Shown here in pieces: positions 46,996-54,840 of a DNA stretch of 64,000 nt. The notes below the pieces were generated by a model. That model had not been told where the DNA came from. It saw only the letters and a list, made by a program, of their open reading frames with translations, and searched no databases. The DNA comes from Natrinema hispanicum (GTDB lineage: Archaea > Halobacteriota > Halobacteria > Halobacteriales > Natrialbaceae): positions 930,001-994,000 of the forward strand of contig NZ_SHMP01000004.1 of assembly GCF_004217335.1 (NCBI RefSeq), in the 5' to 3' direction. Numbering within the stretch: the stretch's first letter is position 1; every line of letters starts with the position of its first letter. Position numbers and translations under genes: made by a program.

Positions 46996-48366
46996 TTATT
47001 CCATGTATCCAAGGTCACGCAAGTGTTCTTCGACCATCTCGTCGTCCTCCGCGATACCAACCGATCCTCCCTCTCGCAACCGCTGCATCCATTCCTGATG
47101 CTCATCCAGCGCTCGAGATAGTTCGTCGTATTGTGGGTGTGCGTCACTGGATCGATCATCCTCTGGTCGTTCCGCCGGTGTCTCGTGGATGTCGAAACAA
47201 AATTCACCGTCCTCGTCGTGCCGCAGTAATTTCCAACCGTCAGCGCGACGCGCGCAACACCGCCCATATTCAACCTGCCGTCCTACGTCACCGAAGGCGT
47301 ACTCACGTGCGTCGACTTCATCGTCAGCAACTGCGAGCGCTGATGCACCTTGCCACCCGTCGAAGGCGTCATGGCCGACAGCGTCAGCAATCGTCGGTGC
47401 CACGTCGAGGAGACGGATCTGTCCGTCCACGGTATCGGCACCACGTTCGGGGTGGGAGAGAATGAATGGAACGCGAATGATTCCTTCCCAGAACTCCGGT
47501 GGATGGCCGGCGTGGCCGTGTTCACCGACAAGTTCGCCGTGATCAGCAGTGAAGAGGATTACCGTCTCATCAAGGAGGTCGCGTTCGCGAAGCGCCTTCA
47601 GCAGCGCCTCGAACTGATCGTCCACGTAGGCACACTCGGCATCGTAGAGCCCGCGAATTAGATCCCACTCCTCGTCGGTTACGTCCTCAGGATGGTGGGT
47701 CCCCTTCCGGGCGAGTCCGCGACAGCGTGACAGCGAAAGCGGTTCCTCGAGGAACTGCTGCTGGTACTCTTCAGGTGCCTCGTAAGGGTGGTGGACGTCC
47801 ATGTAATGGAGCCAAGTAAACCAGTCGTCAGACTGCTCGTCGATCCAGTTTAGTGCATGCTCGTTTAACGACGCTGCACGCTCGTACTCGCTATCATTAC
47901 CCGTGGCGTTGGCGAAGAGCGCGTCGGCGCGGTTGTACACGCTTTCGATCGTTTTGAACAGTATACTGTCCTTGTCGAGATTCGATTGAACGAACTGTTT
48001 GAGCCGCCCAGCTTCGGCCGTTCCACTGGCGTCGTGCATCGTATCAAAGCCACGATCATAGTGGTACGATCCGCTGGCGAAGTGATTGTCCGTGTACCCC
48101 GCAGTCGCGTATCCTGTCGCAGACAGTATTTCCGCCAGCGTTCGGATATCACTATCCTCGTCACGGGGGGGAATACCCAACCCCTCGATACTGGCGAAGT
48201 GACGACTGGCATGGATAGCCGGGAATGACGCGGGCGTCGACGGCCCGTTGGCGATACACTGCGTGAAATCCAAGGAGTCGTCGGCGAACGACCGGGTTTC
48301 GGGCATCAGAGACGAGGATACCCGGTCGGCACGCAACGAGTCGACGGTCACCAAGAGGACGTTCAT
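46996..48366 (-). CDS. Sulfatase-fold enzyme with Thr nucleophile (6)
   Basis: A 456-residue sulfatase-fold protein: VLLVTVDSLRADRV (Asp 9), the nucleophile loop GPSTPASFPAIHAS (Thr 44 where sulfatases have Cys or Ser), ILFTADHGELVGEHGHAGH and LLDVAPTIADAVGHD. The missing Cys/Ser again argues against a true sulfatase. The C-terminus is EEHLRDLGYME. GTATTATTTTTAC on the coding strand about 25-36 nt upstream is a TATA box. It is convergent with the broken enzyme (5) and lies just upstream, in map order, of two more glycosyltransferase genes on the same strand. Confidence 0.85.
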   Translation of the reverse strand: MNVLLVTVDSLRADRVSSSLMPETRSFADDSLDFTQCIANGPSTPASFPAIHASRHFASIEGLGIPPRDEDSDIRTLAEILSATGYATAGYTDNHFASGSYHYDRGFDTMHDASGTAEAGRLKQFVQSNLDKDSILFKTIESVYNRADALFANATGNDSEYERAASLNEHALNWIDEQSDDWFTWLHYMDVHHPYEAPEEYQQQFLEEPLSLSRCRGLARKGTHHPEDVTDEEWDLIRGLYDAECAYVDDQFEALLKALRERDLLDETVILFTADHGELVGEHGHAGHPPEFWEGIIRVPFILSHPERGADTVDGQIRLLDVAPTIADAVGHDAFDGWQGASALAVADDEVDAREYAFGDVGRQVEYGRCCARRADGWKLLRHDEDGEFCFDIHETPAERPEDDRSSDAHPQYDELSRALDEHQEWMQRLREGGSVGIAEDDEMVEEHLRDLGYME

Positions 48367-48431
48367 GTGGACTCGAAGTTAGGCGGTAGTAAAAATAATA
48401 CGCACCTTCTGCCTCGAAGCTCGAGATACTG

Positions 48432-49469
48432 TCAATCGTATCGGGCGACGATGCGTTCGACGATGTCGTCCCAGTCAGGGACGGTGGCCGCGTCAACATC
48501 GCAGTTGATCGCCTCGCGGACGGTTGTTGCGATTGCTGCTGGTGCCATGGAGTCGACTCCGACACATCCGTCTCGGTCAGCCCAGTCCGTAAGGGCGCCA
48601 GATTCCCTGACCACACACGGTGTTCCAGCTGTCAGCGCCTCCGCGACCGTCATTCCGTATGATTCAACCGCTGAGAGAGTTACGTACGCCGTGGCACCGG
48701 CGTACAGCCCAGGTAATCGATCATCGGCCACGTAGCCGAGAAACGTCACTCTGTCCGCGACGCCCTCTTCGCTGGCAATACGTTTCAGCGCTTCCATGTA
48801 CGGTCCGCGTCCGGCAATCAGAAGTTCGTATTCAGGGAGTTCAGATAGCGCACGGATCGCGTACTGAATACCCTTGTATTCTTCCAACCGGCCGACACAT
48901 AGCAAGTAGGGCTCAGCGTTCGGTTCAGGAGTTGCGTTCGCGAACCGGTCCTTGTTTAGACCGTTCGGAATTACCGTCGCATCGACACCGAAGTCAGCTT
49001 GCAGTTGCTGACGTTCCCAATCGCTTACAGCGATCACATCGTCGGCCCGTCGAATGGCCCACCGACCAAGTGGTCGATAGAGCTCCAGCAATGCGTTTCG
49101 AATATCGTTATTACTTTCTCCGTGATAGTGTGTCGTCACGACAAACTGCTGCCCTGTAACGCCGAGTGCGGCAAATAATAAGGGAAACGCGTGATAGTTA
49201 TGCGCGTGCACAACATCGGCATCGGACTGGCGAACGGCCTTCACCAATTGCGGCGCGATGTAGAATGCATTCCCGGGTCTAGCTGATCTATACCGCTGAA
49301 CGAGAACTCCATCGTCGACGTTCTGTCTGTTGATGTTGGCTGTCGCGTCCGCACTGAGTACCGTCACGTCGTGTCCCTTGGCATCGAGACGAACCGCGAT
49401 TTCACGGACGTGAGTTTCGACCCCACCAGTATGCGGTGGATATCGATGCGTGACAAGCAGGATCTTCAT
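48432..49469 (-). CDS. Glycosyltransferase family 4
   Basis: A 345-residue GT4 enzyme. The N-terminal HRYPPHTGGVETHVREIA is the classic acceptor-domain opening; VVTTHYHGES and DDVIAVSDWERQ follow; the donor domain shows YLLCVGRLEEYKGIQYAIRAL, ELLIAGRGPYMEAL, VTFLGYVADDRLPGLY and AVESYGMTVAEALTAGTP (the E-x7-E motif). It probably adds a hexose-type sugar to a lipid- or glycan-linked acceptor. Its ATG overlaps the stop of the GT2 gene upstream by 4 nt, so the two form an operon. Confidence 0.88.
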   Translation of the reverse strand: MKILLVTHRYPPHTGGVETHVREIAVRLDAKGHDVTVLSADATANINRQNVDDGVLVQRYRSARPGNAFYIAPQLVKAVRQSDADVVHAHNYHAFPLLFAALGVTGQQFVVTTHYHGESNNDIRNALLELYRPLGRWAIRRADDVIAVSDWERQQLQADFGVDATVIPNGLNKDRFANATPEPNAEPYLLCVGRLEEYKGIQYAIRALSELPEYELLIAGRGPYMEALKRIASEEGVADRVTFLGYVADDRLPGLYAGATAYVTLSAVESYGMTVAEALTAGTPCVVRESGALTDWADRDGCVGVDSMAPAAIATTVREAINCDVDAATVPDWDDIVERIVARYD

Positions 49470-50608
49470 TCAAACGCCTCTCGCAATTCAGCATCGACAT
49501 CCCACGTGCCGTCCGAGTCTCCAACCAACAGCTCGACACTGGCTCGTAACAATGACACCTGCGTGTCGAATATCGAGTAGAGAGCTTGCACGGGTCCAAG
49601 GAGGTCCTTCTGTCCCAAGTACGCAAACACGCCAACTACGCCCGGGACCACCAACCCACTGGCATCGAATAGCGAAACAGCTGCTCCAGTTCCGACTATA
49701 AGCGTCACCGCCAGCAGCCACGGCGATACGATCATGAACCACCAGTTGAACGGCAACACGACCTTGCCATATTTCCCATACCGTCCGAGAGCATCACGAT
49801 GCTGTACTAACAACCGAATGAGCCCCATACCGCGCCTATCCTTTTGCTTCCGACGCTTCACGAACTCGGAGTGCGAAGCCTCCATATACTCCACAGCAGG
49901 ATCGAAAATCACACGCCCACCCTGACGTCGGATTTTCAATGCGAGTTCCGTATCGTCGGCCAACGAGTTCGGGTCGATCGGAAGCAGCGCATCGTTCTCG
50001 AACGCGGAGAACGGCCCGTGAAAGATCAACGTCGAGTCCAGATGAGACTCCAGTTGCTGGATGTGGCTCTGGACGCCACGGTAGCCTGATTCAACCTCGC
50101 TCCCGCCTAATACCTCCACGTTCTGGCCAGTCACAGCCGCGATATCATCGTCTGCAAGATTTGCGGCAGCTTCTCGAAGGACATTCGGCGAGAGCTTCGA
50201 GTCACAATCGGTTTTCACGACCATGTCGTTCGACGCGGCAGCGTAGGCGTCGTTAAGTGCTGGCGCAAGCCCACGTCGTTCATTTTCCTCTAGCAGCACC
50301 AGATCAGGCGCATCAAGATCTGCAAAATACTCTCGGATGATTTCACGAGTATCATCACTCGAGGAGTCGACAACGACGAGCTCGACCTTTTCCATCGGAT
50401 AGTCGAGCGCAAGCAGATCGTCAAGTTTGGTCTCGACAATTTGTTCTTCGTTATACGTCGGGAGTACGATACTGACGGTGGGTTCGGCTGGTTCTTTGTC
50501 AGCGGGTGACCCCTGCGGTCGAATCCACGCGTAAAGTAAGAGGTAGCAGACATAGGGCGCGGCTGTCACCGCAAGAAGCGAAACAGCTGCCACGACGAGT
50601 AGATTCAT
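49466..50608 (-). CDS. Membrane glycosyltransferase family 2
   Basis: A 380-residue processive-type GT2. An N-terminal membrane helix (about residues 3-27) precedes the GT-A domain: VSIVLPTYNEEQIVETKL, LVVVDSSSDDTREII, DMVVKTDCDSKLSP (DxD) and LADDTELALKIRRQG (the ED acceptor-site pair). The C-terminal part has two or three helices (FNWWFMIVSPWLLAVTLIVG and VVPGVVGVFAYLG). Sugar and acceptor are unknown. GTTTATTATCC on the coding strand near 50630-50640 is the likely TATA box for this operon. Confidence 0.88.
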   Translation of the reverse strand: MNLLVVAAVSLLAVTAAPYVCYLLLYAWIRPQGSPADKEPAEPTVSIVLPTYNEEQIVETKLDDLLALDYPMEKVELVVVDSSSDDTREIIREYFADLDAPDLVLLEENERRGLAPALNDAYAAASNDMVVKTDCDSKLSPNVLREAAANLADDDIAAVTGQNVEVLGGSEVESGYRGVQSHIQQLESHLDSTLIFHGPFSAFENDALLPIDPNSLADDTELALKIRRQGGRVIFDPAVEYMEASHSEFVKRRKQKDRRGMGLIRLLVQHRDALGRYGKYGKVVLPFNWWFMIVSPWLLAVTLIVGTGAAVSLFDASGLVVPGVVGVFAYLGQKDLLGPVQALYSIFDTQVSLLRASVELLVGDSDGTWDVDAELREAFE

Positions 50609-50752
50609 TAGTGGGGGGTTGTGAGCGTTGGATAATAAACTTCTTCGTCTTTGGATGAACGCAAAACAATCAGTATCACATTGTCACCCACGAAGTGCAA
50701 CTGACTGCTCTTATGAGATGTCTCACAGAACTCAGTGTGGTCAGTAGCAAGA

Positions 50753-50761
50753 ATAATTAAG
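50753..50761 (+). promoter_or_regulatory. TATA box of the 55-residue zinc-finger gene
   Basis: ATAATTAAG lies 26-34 nt before ATG 50787, the spacing of a leaderless haloarchaeal gene. Confidence 0.5.
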
Positions 50762-50786
50762 TATACGGAATGGGCCAGTTCGAACG

Positions 50787-50954
50787 ATGCAACACCTCCG
50801 CGAACAAACTGAGCAATCCGATACTCTTCTAGAACTACTAGAAGGAACGTCGTGTTCCTTCTGTGAAGACGGCCACCTCGTTCAAGAGCGATACAAGGGA
50901 AACGAGGCCGTGATCTGCTCTGGTTGTGGAACACCGGGCGCGCAAGTCTGGTGA
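50787..50954 (+). CDS. 55-residue zinc-finger microprotein (HVO_A0556-like)
   Basis: A small gene with two CxxC knuckles: TSCSFCEDGHLVQERY and AVICSGCGTPGAQVW, about 20 residues apart, preceded by a helix (REQTEQSDTLLELLEG). This is the layout of the haloarchaeal HVO_A0556-type zinc-finger family. The leaderless promoter and GC3 bias of the 3' part support it; the 5' part is more AT-rich. Such microproteins often affect growth, motility or biofilms, but no role can be given here. Confidence 0.75.
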   Translation: MQHLREQTEQSDTLLELLEGTSCSFCEDGHLVQERYKGNEAVICSGCGTPGAQVW

Positions 50955-51049
50955 ACGAGGTGCGGAGTTAGATTCCCGACGGTCCGATAATAAAACCGGT
51001 CAGGAGTCGATCAGTAGCCTTTTGCGGTTCGGTGGGGGAGTAATGCCCA

Positions 51050-52057
51050 ATGGAAGACGACGCGGTTCGCGCGGCCTCGAGTCCGCGCTCGGACGGTGGC
51101 GACGTCGTCGCCGTGACCGAGCAAACCCGCGAGATCTCGCCGGAGGAGGTCTGCGTGCTCATTCCGACGCTCGAGGAGGCGGCCACGATCGGCGACGTGA
51201 TCGAGGGCTTCTATGCGGAAGGGTATACGAACGTCGTCGTGATCGACGGCGACTCCGAGGACGACACCCGCGAGATCGCCCGTGATCACGGCGCGGAGGT
51301 ACTGGTCCAGTCGGGCAGCGGCAAGGGCCAGGCGGTCCGTGAGGCCCTCGAGTACGTGACGGTCCCGTACGTGTTGATGCTCGACGGCGATGGGACCTAC
51401 GATCCGGCCGACGCCGACAAGATGATCGAGCCGCTCGCGCGCGGGTACGACCATGTAATCGGCAACCGTTTTGCCGATATGGACGACGACGCGATGCGGG
51501 CGTTGAACGGCTTCGGCAACCGGATGATAAACCGCGCGTTCGCGTTCGTCCACGGGGCCAACTACCAGGACATCCTCTCGGGGTATCGAGCGTTTACTGT
51601 CGACTCGTTCCGCCAACTGTCACTCGATTCGGACGGATTTACGATCGAAACCGAACTCGCCGTCGAGTGCGTCAAACACGGGATCGACACGACGGTCGTC
51701 CCGGTGAGTTACCACGCTCGACCCGACGAATCCGAGACCAACCTGCATCCAGTCAAAGACGGCGGGACGATCTTGCTCGCGCTGTACTCGCTGGCCAAGA
51801 CCAACAACCCGCTCTTCTACTTCGGCAGCCTCGGCGTGAGCGGTATCGCCTCCGGTGCTCTCATTGCAATGTATGTCCTCTGGGAGTGGATTCAGTACAC
51901 ACGAAGCCACGAGGTCCTGGCAGTGGTCTCGGCGGCCGCGATCATCCTTGGTGTCCAGTTACTCATGTTTGGCGTCCTCTCGGATATGCTCGTCACGCTT
52001 CATCGCGAGCAGCGCCGGCGCTTAGAGCGGATCGCTCGAGACGAGCGCGACACGTAG
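51050..52057 (+). CDS. aglJ: Dolichol-phosphate-type glycosyltransferase family 2, AglJ-like
   Basis: A 335-residue GT2 like AglJ, which in Haloferax adds the first sugar of the N-linked glycan to dolichol phosphate. Sequence: VCVLIPTLEEAATIGDVIEG (N-terminal GT-A strand), VVVIDGDSEDDTREIA, VLMLDGDGTYDPAD (DxD-type site), DILSGYRAFTVDSFRQLSLD and GFTIETELAVECVKHG. Two C-terminal membrane helices follow (FYFGSLGVSGIASGALIAMY and LAVVSAAAIILGVQLLM). GGGGGAG lies about 10 nt before the ATG, and AATAAAAC near 50987 may be its TATA box. It closes the glycan island opposite aglB. Confidence 0.8.
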   Translation: MEDDAVRAASSPRSDGGDVVAVTEQTREISPEEVCVLIPTLEEAATIGDVIEGFYAEGYTNVVVIDGDSEDDTREIARDHGAEVLVQSGSGKGQAVREALEYVTVPYVLMLDGDGTYDPADADKMIEPLARGYDHVIGNRFADMDDDAMRALNGFGNRMINRAFAFVHGANYQDILSGYRAFTVDSFRQLSLDSDGFTIETELAVECVKHGIDTTVVPVSYHARPDESETNLHPVKDGGTILLALYSLAKTNNPLFYFGSLGVSGIASGALIAMYVLWEWIQYTRSHEVLAVVSAAAIILGVQLLMFGVLSDMLVTLHREQRRRLERIARDERDT

Positions 52058-52090
52058 GACTGAAAACAGCTACTCGAGGCAACCGCGCGA

Positions 52091-52420
52091 TCAGAACGGT
52101 AACAGCGACCGAAACTGCGAGACGACGCTGCCCGAGCGGTTCCGTCGGTACTCCTCGAACGGCTCGTGGAGTTCGTTCAGCAGCTCCTGCCGGGAGTCGA
52201 AGCGGTCTGTCGGGACGTCGTCGAGTATCTCACCGAGTGCAACGTCGTTCCCGTGGACGTCATAGGGGATGTGCTCGTGGCCGAGTTCGGCTCTGATGTC
52301 GTCTTTCGTGGCCGGAAAGGACAGCTCCGCGTCCTTGAGGTGAGCGTCGACGGCAGCGATGCCGAATTCGATACTGTCGGGTTTCTCGTCGTCTCCGCTC
52401 GATGGTGGCCGGACTCCCAT
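52091..52420 (-). CDS. Haloarchaeal acidic protein, DUF5789-like
   Basis: A 109-residue protein: SIEFGIAAVDAHLKDAELSF, PATKDDIRAELGHEHIPYD, GEILDDVPTDRFDSRQELL and a basic end. It has the strand-helix-helix layout of the DUF5789-like group and parallels the protein at 7526-7912. A role is not known. It is convergent with the aglJ-like gene. Confidence 0.7.
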   Translation of the reverse strand: MGVRPPSSGDDEKPDSIEFGIAAVDAHLKDAELSFPATKDDIRAELGHEHIPYDVHGNDVALGEILDDVPTDRFDSRQELLNELHEPFEEYRRNRSGSVVSQFRSLLPF

Positions 52421-52594
52421 GCCTTACCACTTGCTACGGAGCCGAATATAAAAACGTCTGTGGAGACAGTCGACGACCGTCACTGACCGCTGACTATGTC
52501 CGACTGCCGCCGACGAGGGAGCCGACCCCGGCGACGTCGACGTATTATCCACCGCTGTCGACACGCATTTGGGTCCTGCGACGGACTCTAGTGT

Positions 52595-52804
52595 ATGACC
52601 GACTACACCACGGTGTCGATCCCGAAGGATCTCGCCGATCGCGTCGAGGAGACCATCGAAGGGACGAGTTTTCAGAGCACGAGCGACCTCGTCCGATTCC
52701 TGCTGCGCAGTATCGTTATCCAGCACCAGAAGGAAGGCGAGCTCACCGAAGCCCAGTTCGAAGAGATTACCGAACAGCTCCGTGGCCTTGGGTATCTCGA
52801 GTAA
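52595..52804 (+). CDS. Ribbon-helix-helix (CopG/Arc-type) protein
   Basis: A 69-residue RHH protein. The DNA-binding strand is YTTVSIPKDLADRV, followed by two helices, EETIEGTSFQSTSDLVRFLL and RSIVIQHQKEGEL. The C-terminal 15 residues, EEITEQLRGLGYLE, match in length, pattern and end the tail of the six AP-superfamily enzymes in the glycan island. RHH proteins act as dimeric repressors. The shared tail suggests that it is handled by, or binds, the same partner as those enzymes; see the findings. Confidence 0.85.
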   Translation: MTDYTTVSIPKDLADRVEETIEGTSFQSTSDLVRFLLRSIVIQHQKEGELTEAQFEEITEQLRGLGYLE

Positions 52805-52906
52805 GTCCCCAACTCGAACACCTCTTTAACTGGCAGCCAACAGCTGGCTATTAAAGGGGAGCAGCCCTTTTCGGCCTTGAGATCATACCCCACATGGGGG
52901 AGAGAC

Positions 52907-53026
52907 ATGCCCCACATTCCGGACTTCCCATCTGACGGCGATGACGACGATGGACGTGACCGGAGCCCCGGCGGCATCATCGATCGGATCATCGGGGACG
53001 ACGAGTTTCCAGTCCCGACCGGGTGA
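52907..53026 (+). CDS. 39-residue acidic peptide, possible microprotein
   Basis: ATG 52907, preceded by GGGGGAGAG, opens a frame MPHIPDFPSDGDDDDGRDR ending in PTG. Composition is Asp/Gly/Pro/Ile-rich with an IIDRIIGDD helix. A T6 run follows 17 nt after the stop. The Shine-Dalgarno and acidic composition speak for a real gene, the small size against certainty. Confidence 0.4.
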   Translation: MPHIPDFPSDGDDDDGRDRSPGGIIDRIIGDDEFPVPTG

Positions 53027-53040
53027 CTCACAGGGCCGCC

Positions 53041-53046
53041 TTTTTT
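53041..53046 (+). terminator. T6 run after the 39-residue ORF
   Basis: TTTTTT follows GGGCCGCC; this is a candidate archaeal oligo-T terminator for the RHH/microprotein transcription units. Confidence 0.35.
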
Positions 53047-53091
53047 CGAGCGTACACCAGGTGTCACACTCCACGGAACCGGCACGCCACA

Positions 53092-53514
53092 TTAGTCCGT
53101 CAGCGACTGGTTCGGCGGCGAGGCGTCGATGATCTCGAGGGGGTGGCGGTCGCCGCTGCGGTCGAACGCGGCGAACGACCGGTCGTCGGTTTGCCAGGGT
53201 GGGACGGCGACGAAGACGATCTCGGCGAGGTCGTCCTGTCGCGTTACCTCGAGTTCGCCGACCGGATGGGAGACGAACCGGCCTTGGGCCTGCCGAGCGG
53301 GTGTCGAGAGGTCAACACCGAAGACGGCGTTGACGGAGTTGCCGGGATCGGGGAGAAAGAAGTCCGTAAAGACCGGCGTCTCGGGAACGAGGTGGTCTGC
53401 ACCCTCGAGTTCGCCGGCTAGGGTAACCGAGACGCCCGTCGTCACGTCGTCGGGATCCGCATCGCTGGCCAGGTCCAGCAACACGTCGACGAGCGCACGG
53501 GTGACGTAGACCAC
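53092..53514 (-). CDS. Conserved hypothetical protein
   Basis: A 140-residue protein. It starts MVYVTRALVDVLLDLASDAD; the middle has two hydrophobic strand-helix units (VSVTLAGELEG and LVPETPVFTDFF), then SVNAVFGVDLSTPARQAQGR and a C-terminal EIVFVAVPPWQTDD. It looks like a compact alpha/beta domain, possibly enzyme-like, but I recognise no catalytic motif and assign no function. Composition and GC3 are normal for a real haloarchaeal gene. Confidence 0.7.
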   Translation of the reverse strand: MVYVTRALVDVLLDLASDADPDDVTTGVSVTLAGELEGADHLVPETPVFTDFFLPDPGNSVNAVFGVDLSTPARQAQGRFVSHPVGELEVTRQDDLAEIVFVAVPPWQTDDRSFAAFDRSGDRHPLEIIDASPPNQSLTD

Positions 53515-53659
53515 AGGTTAGCTTTGGGTGGAAGGTAGTTAGCAGTGGCGGTGAGGGTGTCAATCCCCCGCCCTCAAGGAGCAATCGGAGAGAGCGAGTA
53601 GGGCGGGGTAGTTCACAGGTATGCCCTCCAGCAGTTAGGTCGACTCGACATCACCGCTC

Positions 53660-54343
53660 TCAGATCGGCAGCATGTCCCAAGCCGTCTCGACGTACAGGC
53701 GGGGCGCTCGCCGACGGGAACTGTCGAACGCGTCCTCGAGCGCACGCGAAGCGCCCTCGAGCACGCCGGCACCGTGACCGACGAGGACGCGTTCGGGCCT
53801 AATACCGCGAAACGCCGCTTGTGGCGGGTTCAGTCGCAACATCGGATGCACGCCGAGTCGCTCGTCACCGGCCAGGAAGTAGTCGACGGTCCCGACCGTT
53901 TCGGGGACGACGAGCGTGCCGTCGGCTGGATTGTAGAGGGCGACTTCCTGCCAGAAGCGGCTATCGACGACAGTGAGCGCGCGGATCCCAGTGTCCGAAA
54001 GTTCGTCACTGAAGCGGGCGACCGCAGTGTCGATATCGCCAGTGACGCCATCGAAGAACTCGGGCAGATAGACGGGAACGCGATGACGCTTCGCGATGGC
54101 AGCGGCGTCGCGTTTGTGCCGATCGAGCGTGACGACGACGCCAGCCACGTCGCCGAACTCGGCGAATAGCTCGTCGATCCCCGCAGCGTCGACCGGATCG
54201 ATCACCCAGACCTCGCCGTCGACTGCGAGGGCGTGGCTGGCGCGTTGCATTCGTTCGTCGGGATGCGCGATCCAACCGACACCACCCTCGAACCGATCGA
54301 TCTCACGGAAGTCAGTCGCACGCTCGTCGACGCGAAAGGACAT
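53660..54343 (-). CDS. MBL-fold-like hypothetical protein without the zinc motif
   Basis: A 227-residue protein starting MSFRVDERATDFREI. Its strand order, GGVGWIAHPDERMQRASHAL, EVWVIDPVDAAG, VAGVVVTLDRHKRDAAAIAK and FLAGDERLGVHPMLRLNPP, resembles metallo-beta-lactamase folds, but the HxHxDH zinc site is replaced by TLDRHKRDA, so hydrolase activity is doubtful. I use ATG 54343; a much longer upstream frame is a shadow of other genes. Function unknown. Confidence 0.65.
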   Translation of the reverse strand: MSFRVDERATDFREIDRFEGGVGWIAHPDERMQRASHALAVDGEVWVIDPVDAAGIDELFAEFGDVAGVVVTLDRHKRDAAAIAKRHRVPVYLPEFFDGVTGDIDTAVARFSDELSDTGIRALTVVDSRFWQEVALYNPADGTLVVPETVGTVDYFLAGDERLGVHPMLRLNPPQAAFRGIRPERVLVGHGAGVLEGASRALEDAFDSSRRRAPRLYVETAWDMLPI

Positions 54344-54508
54344 ACCCCTGTGTATGGACGCAGCACTCATAAAATCACGTCGCAGAGTGGCAGCCGGCCG
54401 GCAGCGATACCACATCCGCCGATGCGACGCTGAACGTCTCGACGACGGGATTCGACGGTTGGACGATAATCCTTTTTCTCTACCGACACCTCGGTCGAGC
54501 CATATCAA

Positions 54509-54838
54509 ATGCCAGCACTGATTCCGGATATCGTCGCGACGATCGTTACGCTGACGCTCGCCCAGCAACTCGAGCAGACGATTAGTTTCGGGATCTTCGT
54601 GCTCGGCGCGGCGCTGGCGACGCTCAGCGCGCTGGCGTGGCGACGGGAACGCGACCGGCGCATGGCCGTCGTCGCCGTCGGCTATCTCATGTTCGCGATC
54701 TATGGCTTCGTCGTCTTCCTCGAGTACTACCTGCTGCCGTATCTCTCCGTGCGGACCGTCGAGTTGCTGGAACACAGCGCCGCGGCGCTCATCCTCGTGG
54801 GACTGCTCGCGTTCTTCGTCGCGCTGACCCGGGAGTGA
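54509..54838 (+). CDS. Small membrane protein next to a two-wHTH regulator
   Basis: A 109-residue protein with three membrane helices: IPDIVATIVTLTLAQQL (partly amphipathic), ISFGIFVLGAALATLSALAW and MAVVAVGYLMFAIYGFVVFL, plus a last hydrophobic stretch ALILVGLLAFFVAL. It ends 2 nt before the ATG of the regulator gene, so the two are co-transcribed. Haloarchaea often pair such a membrane protein with a wHTH protein; a sensor role for the membrane partner is an inference. Confidence 0.75.
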   Translation: MPALIPDIVATIVTLTLAQQLEQTISFGIFVLGAALATLSALAWRRERDRRMAVVAVGYLMFAIYGFVVFLEYYLLPYLSVRTVELLEHSAAALILVGLLAFFVALTRE

Positions 54839-54840
54839 CC

